Assembly (NCBI GenBank): GCA_937991975.1
Contig: CALKLC010000120.1
Span: 1-42,664, forward strand
Source of the DNA: an uncultured Spirochaetales bacterium
Lineage (GTDB): Bacteria > Spirochaetota > Spirochaetia > DTKZ01
Reading direction: 5' to 3'
Length of the DNA stretch: 42,664 nt
This document shows, piece after piece, positions 22,715 through 30,681 of this stretch. Made by a program: the position numbers and the translations under genes. The notes under the pieces are model-generated. The model did no database searches and had not been told where the DNA came from. It saw only the letters and a program-made list of their open reading frames with translations. Each line of letters starts with the position of its first letter. Positions within the stretch are counted from its first letter, which is position 1.

Positions 22715-23707
22715 ATGATTTCCTATAAAGAATTAGGGCTGGTGAACACGAAAGAACTGTTCGCCAAAGCAGTGAAGGGCGGATACGCCATACCTGCATA
22801 CAACTTCAATAACATGGAACAACTGCAGGCTATCATCACCGCCTGTGTCGAAACCAGGTCTCCCGTCATTCTGCAAGTCTCCTCAGGAGCACGAAAATAC
22901 GCCAATTCTACTCTTTTACGGTATATGGCGCAGGGTGCCGTGGCACTGGCGAAGGATCTGGGATATCCCATTCCCATCGTTCTCCACCTGGATCATGGGG
23001 ACAGTTTCGAGCTTTGTAAATCCTGCGTAGAGAATGGATTTTCCTCTGTGATGATCGATGGTTCACACCTGCCCTATGAGGAAAACGTTGCTCTCACCAA
23101 AAAGGTAGTAGATTTTGCTCACCAGTACGATGTCTCTGTAGAAGGGGAACTGGGGGTGCTTGCAGGAATCGAGGACGAGGTGTCGGCAGAGAAATCCCAC
23201 TACACGAAACCAGAAGAAGTGGAAGACTTCGTCTCAAAGACAGGGGTAGATTCTCTGGCGATCTCCATCGGAACTTCCCATGGAGCAACGAAGTTCAAAC
23301 CCGAACAATGTACCCGCACACCGGACGGGGTACTCATTCCGCCTCCTCTTCGGTTCGATATCCTTGAAGAAATCGAAAAGAAGCTTCCCGGTTTCCCCAT
23401 TGTTCTCCACGGTTCATCCTCTGTTCCCATCGAATACGTACGGATGATCAACCAATATGGGGGAAACATCAAAGATGCAGTAGGGATTCCAGAGGATCAA
23501 CTACGACGGGCAGCCCGCTCTGCAGTGTGCAAAATCAACATAGACTCCGATGGAAGGCTCGCAATGACTGCAATGATTCGGAAAGTACTGGCAGAAAAGC
23601 CCTCCGAATTCGATCCACGGAAGTACCTGGGGCCTGCACGGGATGCATTGAAAGAATTGTATAAACATAAGAATATCAATGTACTGGGATCGGCGAATCA
23701 AGCCTAG
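22715..23707 (+). CDS. fba: Class II fructose-bisphosphate aldolase
   Basis: This glycolytic zinc aldolase of 330 residues splits fructose 1,6-bisphosphate into dihydroxyacetone phosphate and glyceraldehyde 3-phosphate. It has AYNFNNMEQ near 28, the HLDHGDSFE metal/catalytic motif near 89, VEGELGVLAGIEDEV near 141, GTSHGATKF near 187, the HGSSSVP phosphate loop near 234 and KINIDSDGRLAMT near 270. The ATG has AGGAG upstream. It has its own promoter and terminator, so it stands alone. Tagatose-bisphosphate aldolases are close relatives, but the long insert and overall shape fit Fba. Confidence 0.95.
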   Translation: MISYKELGLVNTKELFAKAVKGGYAIPAYNFNNMEQLQAIITACVETRSPVILQVSSGARKYANSTLLRYMAQGAVALAKDLGYPIPIVLHLDHGDSFELCKSCVENGFSSVMIDGSHLPYEENVALTKKVVDFAHQYDVSVEGELGVLAGIEDEVSAEKSHYTKPEEVEDFVSKTGVDSLAISIGTSHGATKFKPEQCTRTPDGVLIPPPLRFDILEEIEKKLPGFPIVLHGSSSVPIEYVRMINQYGGNIKDAVGIPEDQLRRAARSAVCKINIDSDGRLAMTAMIRKVLAEKPSEFDPRKYLGPARDALKELYKHKNINVLGSANQA

Positions 23708-23732
23708 AATGTAGAATCAACCATGTGTTGTA

Positions 23733-23761
23733 AAGGGCTCCCTGTAAGGGGGAGTCCTTTT
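23733..23761 (+). terminator. Intrinsic terminator after fba
   Basis: GGGCTCCC pairs with GGGAGTCC (eight pairs, one G-U) around a short loop and is followed by TTTT. It lies about 25 nt after the fba stop and touches the end of the convergent membrane-protein gene. Confidence 0.8.
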
Positions 23762-24401
23762 ATAGATATTTTACTTTATCGATTAACTTTGGGAAAATGA
23801 TCGTTGTAGCCACAAAACTCCCCAGTATAAGCAGCGAAGAAATAAAACGAATGTTCACCCGATACAGGTAACTAAACCATCCCATAAGAAAAATCAGCAA
23901 CATTCCACCCCCTATCACAAGGAATCGTTCCCACCGAACAGTGGAAAACCAAACCCCTAAAGAGAGGCAGCCCACGTAGAGTAGCTGGATCCATAGAAAT
24001 GGGATCAAGAGGTATTGAAACCCTTCTTCCCATCCCCGAAAGGAGATATGAGCTTGCAAAGCGATAGGGAAAAAGCCCCCAGCACCGAAAGCAAGGAACC
24101 TTCTTCCCTGCTCCAGGATGGAAACCACGAGTCGTTTGCGATGCCACAACACGTAGCTGGCCAGTATGTAGAAAAGCGGAAGAACCAGATCAAGGAAAAA
24201 TCCCTTCGCGAACAGTTTCCATCCCTCGACGGAAAGAGAAAACATGCTCCCAAAGGTCCCATAAACGAGAAAGAAAGGTAAGGCAAGCAGGGCACCCCAA
24301 AGGAAGGTGTGAAGCCCCTCTTTTCTATCCCAGGAAGGCATATGGGTTTCCATGTAGTACCAGACGAAGAGGGTCGGACCGAACAATAAAAACACCGCCA
24401 T
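23760..24401 (-). CDS. Polytopic membrane protein, unknown function
   Basis: The 213 residues contain about six hydrophobic stretches (for example LWGALLALPFFLVYG, FLDLVLPLFYILASYVLW, FLVIGGGMLLIFLMGWF). I recognise no family motif. The ATG at 24401 has a weak AGGG about 8 nt upstream and follows a poor promoter-like sequence. It is convergent with fba and divergent from metX, so it appears to be a single-gene unit. It could be a small lipid or envelope protein; the sequence does not say. Confidence 0.65.
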   Translation of the reverse strand: MAVFLLFGPTLFVWYYMETHMPSWDRKEGLHTFLWGALLALPFFLVYGTFGSMFSLSVEGWKLFAKGFFLDLVLPLFYILASYVLWHRKRLVVSILEQGRRFLAFGAGGFFPIALQAHISFRGWEEGFQYLLIPFLWIQLLYVGCLSLGVWFSTVRWERFLVIGGGMLLIFLMGWFSYLYRVNIRFISSLLILGSFVATTIIFPKLIDKVKYL

Positions 24402-24464
24402 ACTTACACCCTACCACAGAGCATCCTTCGAACGCAAGGTGACTTACTTTTTGCTCCTTTTCTA

Positions 24465-24478
24465 TTGATAACGATCAA
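24465..24478 (+). promoter_or_regulatory. Short dyad upstream of the metX promoter
   Basis: TTGAT and ATCAA flank AACG, centred about 20 bp before the -35 box of metX. It could be an operator for a methionine regulator, but the arms are only 5 bp, so chance is possible. Confidence 0.25.
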
Positions 24479-24490
24479 GACACCATCTCC

Positions 24491-24519
24491 TTGACAGGGC
24501 AGGATGGAATCCTTAGTAT
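24491..24519 (+). promoter_or_regulatory. Promoter of metX-metW
   Basis: TTGACA, 17 nt and TAGTAT. The TTG of the -35 box is the start codon proposed by the ORF track, which therefore cannot be the real start. The leader to the ATG at 24539 would be only about 13 nt, too short for a SAM riboswitch. Confidence 0.75.
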
Positions 24520-24538
24520 CCTCCTAGGGATTCACGGA

Positions 24539-25696
24539 ATGAAAGATATGGGAACCAAAACAAACGTAGAGGGTTCTGTAGGAATTGTTACCCCCAAAGA
24601 GTACACCTTTGGTACTTCAACCACTCCCCTAACCCTTGAAAGCGGGAGAACCCTTTATCCTGTAACCATACGGTATGAAACGTATGGAACCCTCAATAGG
24701 GACAAATCCAACGCTGTTCTAATTCTTCATGCCTTTTCAGGGGATGCCCACGTGGCAGGGTACAGAACAGAGCAGGATCGTTATCCCGGTTGGTGGGACC
24801 CCATGGTGGGTCCTGGCAAACCTTTCGATACAAATAGATACTTTGTCATTTGCTCCAATGTCCTTGGTGGATGCCAGGGAACCACAGGCCCCAGCTCTAT
24901 AGATCCGTCTACAGGAAAACCCTACGGTCTTTCATTCCCCCTCATCACTATTGGCGACATGGTACATGTCCAGCGCCACTTGATCGATCACCTGGGAATC
25001 GAACGCCTTCTCACGGTGGTAGGGGGATCGATGGGAGGGATGCAGGCGCTGGAATGGGCCATTATGTATCCTGAACGGGTACGTTCTGCCATTGTCATCG
25101 CTGCTACACCACGGCTCACAGCCCAGGGGATTGCCTTTAATGCCGTGGGAAGGAATGCCATCACTTCCGATCCAAACTGGAACGGGGGTGACTACTACGA
25201 GAAAGACATCCCATCCCGAGGGCTGGCCATTGCCCGGATGATCGGTCACATTACCTATCTCTCCGAAGAATCCATGCATCACAAGTTCGGGAGGCGACTC
25301 CAGAATCGGGAACAGTACGGTTTTGACTTCAACGATCAGTTTGCTGTGGAAAGTTACCTGGAGTACCAGGGGGACAAGTTCGTGGAAAGGTTCGATGCCA
25401 ATTCCTACATCTACATCTCCCGTGCGATGGATTACTTCAACCTGGATGAAAAGTATGGTTCCCTGGAAGCTGCATTCCGCAGGACAAAGGCGAAGTTCTT
25501 GATCGTTTCTTTCACATCAGATTGGCTGTATCCTCCCAAACAATCAAAGGAAATGGTGTTCGCTCTGATGAAAGAGGGGAAAGATGTTTCCTATGCAGAG
25601 CTGGATTGTCCCTTTGGGCACGATTCCTTCTTAATAGAGACAGAACGACAGGGAAAATTGTTTTCATCCTTTTTGGAGAATCTCTATGCACACTAA
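24539..25696 (+). CDS. metX: Homoserine O-acetyltransferase
   Basis: MetX acetylates homoserine with acetyl-CoA, the committed step to methionine by this route. The alpha/beta-hydrolase fold shows NAVLILHAFSGDAHVAGY, DTNRYFVICSNVLGGCQGTTGP, the nucleophile elbow GGSMGGMQALEWA, and the C-terminal Asp/His pair around SFTSDWLYPP and GHDSFLIE. I start at the ATG at 24539 (MKDMGTKTN) because the track start is part of the promoter; this gives 385 residues. It overlaps metW by 11 nt, so they are coupled. Acyl choice (acetyl or succinyl) cannot be proven from motifs. Confidence 0.93.
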   Translation: MKDMGTKTNVEGSVGIVTPKEYTFGTSTTPLTLESGRTLYPVTIRYETYGTLNRDKSNAVLILHAFSGDAHVAGYRTEQDRYPGWWDPMVGPGKPFDTNRYFVICSNVLGGCQGTTGPSSIDPSTGKPYGLSFPLITIGDMVHVQRHLIDHLGIERLLTVVGGSMGGMQALEWAIMYPERVRSAIVIAATPRLTAQGIAFNAVGRNAITSDPNWNGGDYYEKDIPSRGLAIARMIGHITYLSEESMHHKFGRRLQNREQYGFDFNDQFAVESYLEYQGDKFVERFDANSYIYISRAMDYFNLDEKYGSLEAAFRRTKAKFLIVSFTSDWLYPPKQSKEMVFALMKEGKDVSYAELDCPFGHDSFLIETERQGKLFSSFLENLYAH

Positions 25697-26339
25697 CCTA
25701 TCAAAACATGTGTTTCAGGAAATTGCCCAATTGATCCCCGAAGGCAGCAGAGTGCTTGACCTTGGTTGCGCCGATGGTGACCTATTAGAGTTCCTTTCCC
25801 GGACCAAGCAGGTAAAGGGCATGGGAGTCGATATCGATGAGAAAATGGTTCTTCAATGCATTGCCCGGGGAATTTCTGTCTTTCAAGGGAACCTCGATGA
25901 GGGGTTACGGGATTACCAGACAGCCAGTTACGATTATGTGATTCTCAGCAGGACACTTCAGGTAGTGCATAAACCAGTCCTCATTCTCAAAGAGATGGTG
26001 CGAGTGGGAAAACACGCAATCGTAACCTTTCCCAACTTTGGATACCTCCCTATCCGTCTTCAACTTCTCCTGAAGGGGCAAATGCCTGTCACCTCATCCC
26101 TCCCTTTTCAATGGTACGATACTCCCAATATCCATCTCTGTACCAAGAAGGACTTCCGAAACCTTTGCAGAGCATTGGGGATCCCCATTCTAAAAGAGAT
26201 CGATCTGTGGAACAGGAAGCGTATCCCCCCTTTTCTGGGGAATGCCTGTGCCATGGAAGTGTGCTTTTTGTTGCAGGGCAGTAGTAATGAGGAATCCCTA
26301 ATTGGAGAGCATCGATTCCAGATCCAAACGATCCTGTAG
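25686..26339 (+). CDS. metW: Methionine biosynthesis protein MetW
   Basis: MetW is a small methyltransferase-fold protein that accompanies MetX in many bacteria and is thought to assist homoserine acylation. The SAM-binding-type motif VLDLGCADGDLLEFL lies near residue 22, followed by GVDIDEKMV, YDYVILSRTLQVVHKP, VTFPNFGYLPIRLQLL and FQWYDTPNIHLCTKKDF, all characteristic. The 217-residue length is usual. Its ATG lies inside the end of metX. Its own end overlaps the convergent hypothetical gene by about 42 nt. Confidence 0.94.
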   Translation: MHTNLSKHVFQEIAQLIPEGSRVLDLGCADGDLLEFLSRTKQVKGMGVDIDEKMVLQCIARGISVFQGNLDEGLRDYQTASYDYVILSRTLQVVHKPVLILKEMVRVGKHAIVTFPNFGYLPIRLQLLLKGQMPVTSSLPFQWYDTPNIHLCTKKDFRNLCRALGIPILKEIDLWNRKRIPPFLGNACAMEVCFLLQGSSNEESLIGEHRFQIQTIL

Positions 26340-26747
26340 AATCTGGATATGACGCCTTGTTTGGTCTACCAGGGAATTCAATTGAATGGTTTCGGCTTCT
26401 TTTTGGGACGAATGTAAGAGAAGCTCAAGCAATTTATGCATCAATCGCTCCCTCTGCAGGATGGTCCTAAGAGAGTCGCAGAAAGAAGTGTATCCATCAA
26501 AGGAAAGAGTTAAATCAAAGCTGGAGGTATCCAGTCCAACAGAAGGTTTGAACCTTTCTTCAAGGGGAGTTGGGTCTGCCTCGATGGTTTCGATTACCCG
26601 TCCGATTTCCCTGGTCTTTTCCACATAGCTTTCAAGTATCTTTCGCATACCTACATGTGATTGCATATGGAGGTATACATCGTAGAGAAGGAGGTTATCT
26701 TTCAAAACATGATGTATTACCTGGAGGATCCGATGAATATCGTCCAC
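26298..26747 (-). CDS. Hypothetical all-helical protein
   Basis: Not recognised. The 149 residues look almost entirely helical with regular hydrophobic spacing (HHVLKDNLLLYDVYLHMQ, ILQRERLMHKLLELLLHSS, QTRRHIQILQDRLDLESML), which would fit a four-helix bundle. The start is GTG. No Shine-Dalgarno sequence is visible, and a TTGACA-17-TATCCT promoter would place the transcript start at the GTG itself. The 3' end overlaps metW. Membrane segments and cofactor motifs are absent. Confidence 0.6.
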   Translation of the reverse strand: MDDIHRILQVIHHVLKDNLLLYDVYLHMQSHVGMRKILESYVEKTREIGRVIETIEADPTPLEERFKPSVGLDTSSFDLTLSFDGYTSFCDSLRTILQRERLMHKLLELLLHSSQKEAETIQLNSLVDQTRRHIQILQDRLDLESMLSN

Positions 26748-26754
26748 ACTCTAA

Positions 26755-26783
26755 GGATACCATACTTGCAAGGGATCTGTCAA
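26755..26783 (-). promoter_or_regulatory. Possible promoter of the helical hypothetical gene
   Basis: TTGACA, 17 nt, TATCCT on the minus strand. The expected start falls at the GTG codon at 26747, suggesting a leaderless transcript. The -10 box is only four of six. Confidence 0.4.
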
Positions 26784-26797
26784 AACCAATAGGGATC

Positions 26798-26826
26798 TGG
26801 ACATACAGGGTCGTTCTTGGTATAGT
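26798..26826 (+). promoter_or_regulatory. Promoter of the infC operon
   Basis: TGGACA, 17 nt and TATAGT lie 48 nt before the infC start, giving a leader of roughly 40 nt that ends in AAGGAGG. Confidence 0.6.
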
Positions 26827-26874
26827 TTGAATGTAACTTTCTATATAGACTAAGGCAAAAACCAAGGAGGTCGA

Positions 26875-27393
26875 TTGTCTTCAAAAGATTTACGGATCAA
26901 CGAAGGGATCCGAGTTCGTGAAGTTCGGTTAATCGATGGAAACGGCGAGCAGCGAGGAATTGTACCTACCATCGAAGCTATCCGCCTTGCGAAAGAGGCG
27001 GGAATGGATCTGGTAGAAGTTGCTCCTCAGGCGAATCCACCGGTATGCAAGATTCTCGACTATGGGAAATACAAATTCGAATTGGAGAAAAAGAGCAGAG
27101 AATCGAAGAAAAAACAGAAGCTAATAAAGATCAAAGAAATACGGATGCAGCCTAAAATCGAGGAGCACGATCTTCAGTTCAAGAGCAAACATATTCAGGA
27201 GTTCCTTGAAGAAGGAAACAAAGTGAAGATTACCGTTCGATTCCGGGGTCGAGAGTTGGCCCATACGGATCGGGGGTTGCTGGTATTGAACAAAGTGCTG
27301 GAACTCCTTGGGGACACCTACGTACTGGAAAAAGAACCAAGTATGGAAGGAAGATTCATGTCTATGGTCATTGCCCCCAAGGGGAAAAAATAA
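26875..27393 (+). CDS. infC: Translation initiation factor IF-3
   Basis: IF-3 binds the 30S subunit, prevents premature 50S joining and checks the start codon. The 172 residues have the N-terminal domain [22 protein letters not shown] and LDLVEV-type [26 protein letters not shown], then the C-terminal domain with [41 protein letters not shown] and the closing MVIAPKGKK. The start is TTG, with a perfect AAGGAGG 4 nt upstream. Non-standard starts on infC are known to allow autoregulation, since IF-3 rejects them. It leads rpmI, rplT, a zapB-like gene and zapA. Confidence 0.97.
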   Translation: MSSKDLRINEGIRVREVRLIDGNGEQRGIVPTIEAIRLAKEAGMDLVEVAPQANPPVCKILDYGKYKFELEKKSRESKKKQKLIKIKEIRMQPKIEEHDLQFKSKHIQEFLEEGNKVKITVRFRGRELAHTDRGLLVLNKVLELLGDTYVLEKEPSMEGRFMSMVIAPKGKK

Positions 27394-27417
27394 ATCGTAG
27401 AATACAGAGAGGACGCT

Positions 27418-27615
27418 ATGCCAAAGATGAAAACGCGAAAATCGGCCGCGAAACGGTATTCGATTACGAAGAACGGAAAAGTAAAGTATAAAAAACAGGG
27501 GTTGCGGCATATCCTTACGAAGAAGTCCAGTAAACGAAAACGGCATCTTCGGAAGAGCGGAATTCTCAGCAAGGTAGAAGTGAAACGAATTCGGACACTT
27601 CTTCCCTATGCCTAA
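27418..27615 (+). CDS. rpmI: 50S ribosomal protein L35
   Basis: This basic 65-residue protein matches L35: [28 protein letters not shown] followed by [18 protein letters not shown]. The ATG has AGAGGA upstream and follows infC by 24 nt, the usual infC-rpmI-rplT order. It is a late-assembling component of the large ribosomal subunit. Confidence 0.98.
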   Translation: MPKMKTRKSAAKRYSITKNGKVKYKKQGLRHILTKKSSKRKRHLRKSGILSKVEVKRIRTLLPYA

Positions 27616-27652
27616 CCCTATCAAGATCACTTAAGGAAGAAGGAGAATATGC

Positions 27653-28012
27653 ATGCCTAGAGCAGTAGATGGGACTCGGAGAAAAGACAGACGAAAGAAA
27701 ATTTTAGAGCTGGCAAAAGGGTATTGGGGCAAGAGAAGCAAACTCTTTCGCACTGCCAAAGACCAGGTAATGAAATCCCTCGTGTATGCCTATCGGGATC
27801 GGCGGAGAAAGAAGAGGGATTTCCGTTCCCTCTGGATTGCCAGGATTTCGGCTGCTTGCAGAGCGGAAGGAATCACCTACTCGAGGTTTATAAATGGACT
27901 TCAGCAAGCCAATATCCTCATAAATAGAAAAGCCCTATCCAACCTTGCTATCCAGGATCCTTCTGCTTTCAAAGTCCTGGTATCCAAGGCCAAAGAAGCG
28001 CTGAAGGTATAG
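27653..28012 (+). CDS. rplT: 50S ribosomal protein L20
   Basis: The 119 residues match L20, an early 23S rRNA-binding assembly protein: [43 protein letters not shown], then [26 protein letters not shown] and [30 protein letters not shown] is well placed before the ATG. In several bacteria L20 represses its own operon; no obvious L20 leader structure could be recognised here. Confidence 0.98.
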   Translation: MPRAVDGTRRKDRRKKILELAKGYWGKRSKLFRTAKDQVMKSLVYAYRDRRRKKRDFRSLWIARISAACRAEGITYSRFINGLQQANILINRKALSNLAIQDPSAFKVLVSKAKEALKV

Positions 28013-28016
28013 TTCC

Positions 28017-28397
28017 ATGGTTAGCCTCGAGCAGATTCGAAAACTCGAAGCCCGGGTGTCTCAGGCTGTTTCCACAATCCTGGAACTACGGGAAGAGAAC
28101 ACCACCCTCAGGCAAAAGCTGGAAAAGTACCAGGAAAAGATCGATCAGCTGGAACTTCTCATCGCCCAGTATCGAGACAGTCAAAAGGAAATCGAGGAAG
28201 GGATTCTCAATGCTCTTCGTCAGCTGGACCATCTGGAGGACGATGCTCTGCGCGCATCATCCTCTACCCTTTCCTCGGTTCCGAAGGAACCCCTTTCAGA
28301 AGAGTCCGAGGGGGAAGATATCGAAGGAAAACCAGTTGTTCCCCTTCAAGAAAAGGGTGATGAAGTAAAAAAGTCTGGAGAGCTGGATATTTTCTAA
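28017..28397 (+). CDS. ZapB-like coiled-coil protein
   Basis: The first 75 residues form a continuous coiled coil (LEARVSQAVSTILELREENTTLRQKLEKYQEKIDQLELLIAQY), followed by an acidic low-complexity tail. ZapB is a coiled-coil partner of ZapA at the FtsZ ring, and the next gene is zapA, so a division role is likely. Length is 126 against about 80 for E. coli ZapB. The gap to rplT is 4 nt; the ATG has AAGG about 9 nt upstream. Coiled coils match many families by chance, so the call rests largely on context. Confidence 0.65.
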   Translation: MVSLEQIRKLEARVSQAVSTILELREENTTLRQKLEKYQEKIDQLELLIAQYRDSQKEIEEGILNALRQLDHLEDDALRASSSTLSSVPKEPLSEESEGEDIEGKPVVPLQEKGDEVKKSGELDIF

Positions 28398-28413
28398 AAA
28401 GGGAGATCGGTCT

Positions 28414-28758
28414 ATTCCTAAACAACGTTCTGAACTGAGAATCGAGATTCTCGGAACAACCTTTACCATTCAAACCGATGAGAGCCCTCAGTACGTGTCT
28501 ACCCTGCTGGAATACTATAAAAAAAAGATAGGGGAAGTTCGTTCTTCTGCTCCAACAGCGGATGCATTGAAAACAGCCGTTCTTGCAGGACTCCTATTGG
28601 CAGACGAGGCTCTACGGAAAAAAGACACGGTCTTACCCCATCAGGATGAAACAGAAATTGTTCTCCTGACAGAAAAACTCATTCAAACATTGGATGAGTG
28701 CCTGGTACCCCATTCAAAAGAGTCCCCCAGCACTTCAGAGACTTCCAGTTTCGAATAA
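28414..28758 (+). CDS. zapA: Cell division protein ZapA, apparently with an ATT start codon
   Basis: ZapA tetramers cross-link FtsZ filaments. The track begins at a GTG that would remove the first beta-hairpin; in frame upstream lies SELRIEILGTTFTIQTDESPQYV, the conserved ZapA start. From the in-frame stop at 28366 to the GTG at 28495 there is no ATG, GTG or TTG. The best choice is ATT at 28414, giving PKQRSELRIEILG, with GGGAG 8 nt upstream; CTG at 28375 or 28435 is a poorer option. The C-terminal part AVLAGLLLADEAL is also ZapA-like. The last 76 nt overlap the convergent PfkB gene. Protein of 114 residues if ATT is right. Confidence 0.8.
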   Translation: MPKQRSELRIEILGTTFTIQTDESPQYVSTLLEYYKKKIGEVRSSAPTADALKTAVLAGLLLADEALRKKDTVLPHQDETEIVLLTEKLIQTLDECLVPHSKESPSTSETSSFE

Positions 28759-29705
28759 TCACATCCGAATACTGATACGATCCCTCCGGCCAATCGGTTG
28801 GCCAGTTCTCCGCACTTGAATGGAGGGTTCCCTCGAAGGGAGGCAAAGAGGTATCCTGCCGCAAAGGCATCCCCCGCACCTGTTGTGTCTTTCACTCGTG
28901 CCTTTGCAGCAGGCACCTGAACAACCTCACCTCGAGCACTAATTAAACACCCCTCTTTCCCTGTTTTCATCACTACAACAGGAGCAAGGCTGGCCGCTTT
29001 TTTGAGGATTTCTCTGTCCCCCTCAGTCTCGGTCAACGCTGCCAGTTCGTCCCGATTCCCGAATAGGAGGTCTACCCAACGGGGAATCCATTGCAGTAAC
29101 TGATCCCGGTACCGATGCACCAGGAAAGGATCTGAAACATCGAGACAGATCATCCTTCCCGCCCCCCTCGCTATTCCGGCCGCCCGGTTCACCACTTCTC
29201 GCTGGTTTGGAGTGTCCCAATTATAACCTGTCACATAGAGCATATCCGCCTGTTTAACAGTTGCCTCGGGTACATCTTCTGCTCGCAGTTCCCTGCATGC
29301 TCCAAGATACGTACACATGGTTCGCTCATGATCGGGAGTTACGAGGACTAAAGATGTGCCCGTTCTGCTCCCATTCTTTCTGGCCAATAGGGGGTGAACG
29401 CCTGCATCCTTCAAAAGATGGTCCAGGGTTTCGCCTTCTTGGTCGTTTCCCACCGCACCGAGGAAGTACACATCTACTGGATGAGCCGTTTTCATGGCTA
29501 ACCATCCGATTCCTCTAGCTGTATTCGCACCGCTACCCCCTGGAGCAACCGCCCATATCGTACCCTCTTTCTCGATACGTTCGATGAAAGAAGACTCTAC
29601 GAGATTCATACTTCCCGGAATAATTCCCCATTTTTCAATCTGTGCATACTCGGAAGGGACGATCGTGTCACGCAAGGGATTGCAAATGATGAACACACTG
29701 GGCAT
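28683..29705 (-). CDS. PfkB-family carbohydrate or nucleoside kinase
   Basis: This ribokinase/PfkB-fold kinase of 340 residues has the N-terminal GGSGANTARGIGWL, a central FLGAVGNDQEGETL, GNRDELAALT, and the ATP-binding and catalytic signature DTTGAGDAFAAGYLF with the base Asp. The glycine motif and length recall adenosine kinase-like members, but the substrate cannot be assigned. The track start is too early; the ATG at 29705 has GAGAGG upstream and a TAGACA-17-TATGAT promoter. Its tail overlaps zapA. The sugar operon lacks a kinase, but nothing links the two. Confidence 0.88.
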   Translation of the reverse strand: MPSVFIICNPLRDTIVPSEYAQIEKWGIIPGSMNLVESSFIERIEKEGTIWAVAPGGSGANTARGIGWLAMKTAHPVDVYFLGAVGNDQEGETLDHLLKDAGVHPLLARKNGSRTGTSLVLVTPDHERTMCTYLGACRELRAEDVPEATVKQADMLYVTGYNWDTPNQREVVNRAAGIARGAGRMICLDVSDPFLVHRYRDQLLQWIPRWVDLLFGNRDELAALTETEGDREILKKAASLAPVVVMKTGKEGCLISARGEVVQVPAAKARVKDTTGAGDAFAAGYLFASLRGNPPFKCGELANRLAGGIVSVFGCDYSKLEVSEVLGDSFEWGTRHSSNV

Positions 29706-29722
29706 CCTGTACCTCTCTTTAG

Positions 29723-29752
29723 TTGACTTTTCCTTGAATCCCATCATACTAT
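29723..29752 (+). promoter_or_regulatory. Promoter of the first PilZ gene
   Basis: TTGACT, 18 nt and TACTAT. The expected start is about 6 nt before the ATG at 29765, which has no ribosome-binding site, so translation may be leaderless. It overlaps the divergent pfkB promoter. Confidence 0.5.
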
Positions 29753-29771
29753 GGTGCCACTGCCATGTCTA
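29743..29771 (-). promoter_or_regulatory. Promoter of the PfkB kinase gene
   Basis: TAGACA, 17 nt and TATGAT on the minus strand, about 40 nt before the ATG at 29705. It is embedded in the PilZ promoter and start codon on the other strand, so the two should compete for polymerase. Confidence 0.55.
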
Positions 29772-30589
29772 TCATTACGAGTCAACAGATACTCCATTAC
29801 TACGAAACCTACGGAAAGATAGAGGTAACATTCACGAAAGAGGTGATTCAAGCCACCCAGCTAATACCTAGAAATGTATTCTTGAAATGCCTCGGGTTTC
29901 AGTATCCCTGCATCCTCTACTCCAGTTCTATGGTAGGGGCCAAGATCCTCTTGAATATCTCCCCTTCGCTCCAGCAAGCCCTACGAAAAGCGAACAATGT
30001 CGTGTACCTGCGGTACTGTTTTCAAAAGAATCAAAAAGGGGATCCATTGACCTTTTTCGTTCCCGCGAAAGTCGCGGGCTCCTCTCCGTACGACAAGAAT
30101 GGTGGGAATCTTTATTTTTTCTCTCTCACCTTTACTCAAAAACCCGCGGATACATTGATCGAGATCCTCGGCACCCTGCTGGATGCCACCCTCACTTCAC
30201 AAAAGAGAAAGGAGGAAAGGATTCTCATCACTACAGAAACCCTTAAAAAGTTGGGAATCTCCAACAAGGAATTGGCTATCCTGATCCAGGGGGTTCCTCG
30301 AAAAGGGATCCTCCGGGACCTGTCCTTTGGAGGCGCCAAAGTAATCCTCCTGGGGTTGGCCAAATTCATCATGAACAAAGAGGCAGTGCTGCGTCTTGAG
30401 ATCGAAGAACCTCGACAGATCATAGAAATTCCCGGTACCATTATCCGTCATGAACCCGTTGAGGGGCGGAGGGACATTTCTGCGTTTGCCATCAAATTCC
30501 ACGAAGGCAAGGTCCCCATCACATACAAGCTTCTTCTCAGTGATTACCTGAAACAGCAAGAAAAGAGAAAAGAAATCCCTGCCCTCTAA
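29765..30589 (+). CDS. PilZ-domain protein (probable cyclic-di-GMP receptor)
   Basis: The C-terminal half has a PilZ pattern: VPRKGILRDLSFGGAKVI supplies the D-x-S-x-x-G motif near residue 188, and basic residues before it (PRKG) may replace the classical RxxxR. The N-terminal 140 residues look like a second, degenerate beta domain, as in the spirochaete PlzA architecture. Its position immediately before flaB suggests a role in motility. The ATG at 29765 has no Shine-Dalgarno sequence. The stop codon TAA is the first part of the sigma28 -35 box of flaB. The weak RxxxR leaves c-di-GMP binding uncertain. Confidence 0.75.
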   Translation: MSIITSQQILHYYETYGKIEVTFTKEVIQATQLIPRNVFLKCLGFQYPCILYSSSMVGAKILLNISPSLQQALRKANNVVYLRYCFQKNQKGDPLTFFVPAKVAGSSPYDKNGGNLYFFSLTFTQKPADTLIEILGTLLDATLTSQKRKEERILITTETLKKLGISNKELAILIQGVPRKGILRDLSFGGAKVILLGLAKFIMNKEAVLRLEIEEPRQIIEIPGTIIRHEPVEGRRDISAFAIKFHEGKVPITYKLLLSDYLKQQEKRKEIPAL

Positions 30590-30613
30590 AGTTTATAGGA
30601 CTCCTGTCGATAA
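30587..30613 (+). promoter_or_regulatory. Sigma28 (FliA) promoter of the first flaB
   Basis: TAAAGTTT, an 11-nt spacer and GTCGATAA differ from the flagellar consensus TAAAGTTT-N11-GCCGATAA at one base. The TAA stop of the PilZ gene is the start of the -35 box. The leader would be about 130 nt and contains two stem-loops. Confidence 0.88.
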
Positions 30614-30681
30614 AAAGAACGGGGGAAATGGAAATTTTGAGCATGCCAAAGTTTTCTTCTCTCCCCTTTCACTCTAAATAT

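Noticed and set aside
24491-24538. N-terminal extension of MetX beginning at TTG 24491
   Set aside because: That TTG is part of the TTGACA -35 box and the extra residues do not look like MetX; the ATG at 24539 is preferred.
24440-24539. SAM riboswitch before metX
   Set aside because: The predicted leader is only about 13 nt, too short for any SAM riboswitch class.
26874-26876. ATT as the infC start codon, as in E. coli
   Set aside because: The ATT is out of frame with the IF-3 reading frame; TTG one base later is in frame and well spaced from AAGGAGG.
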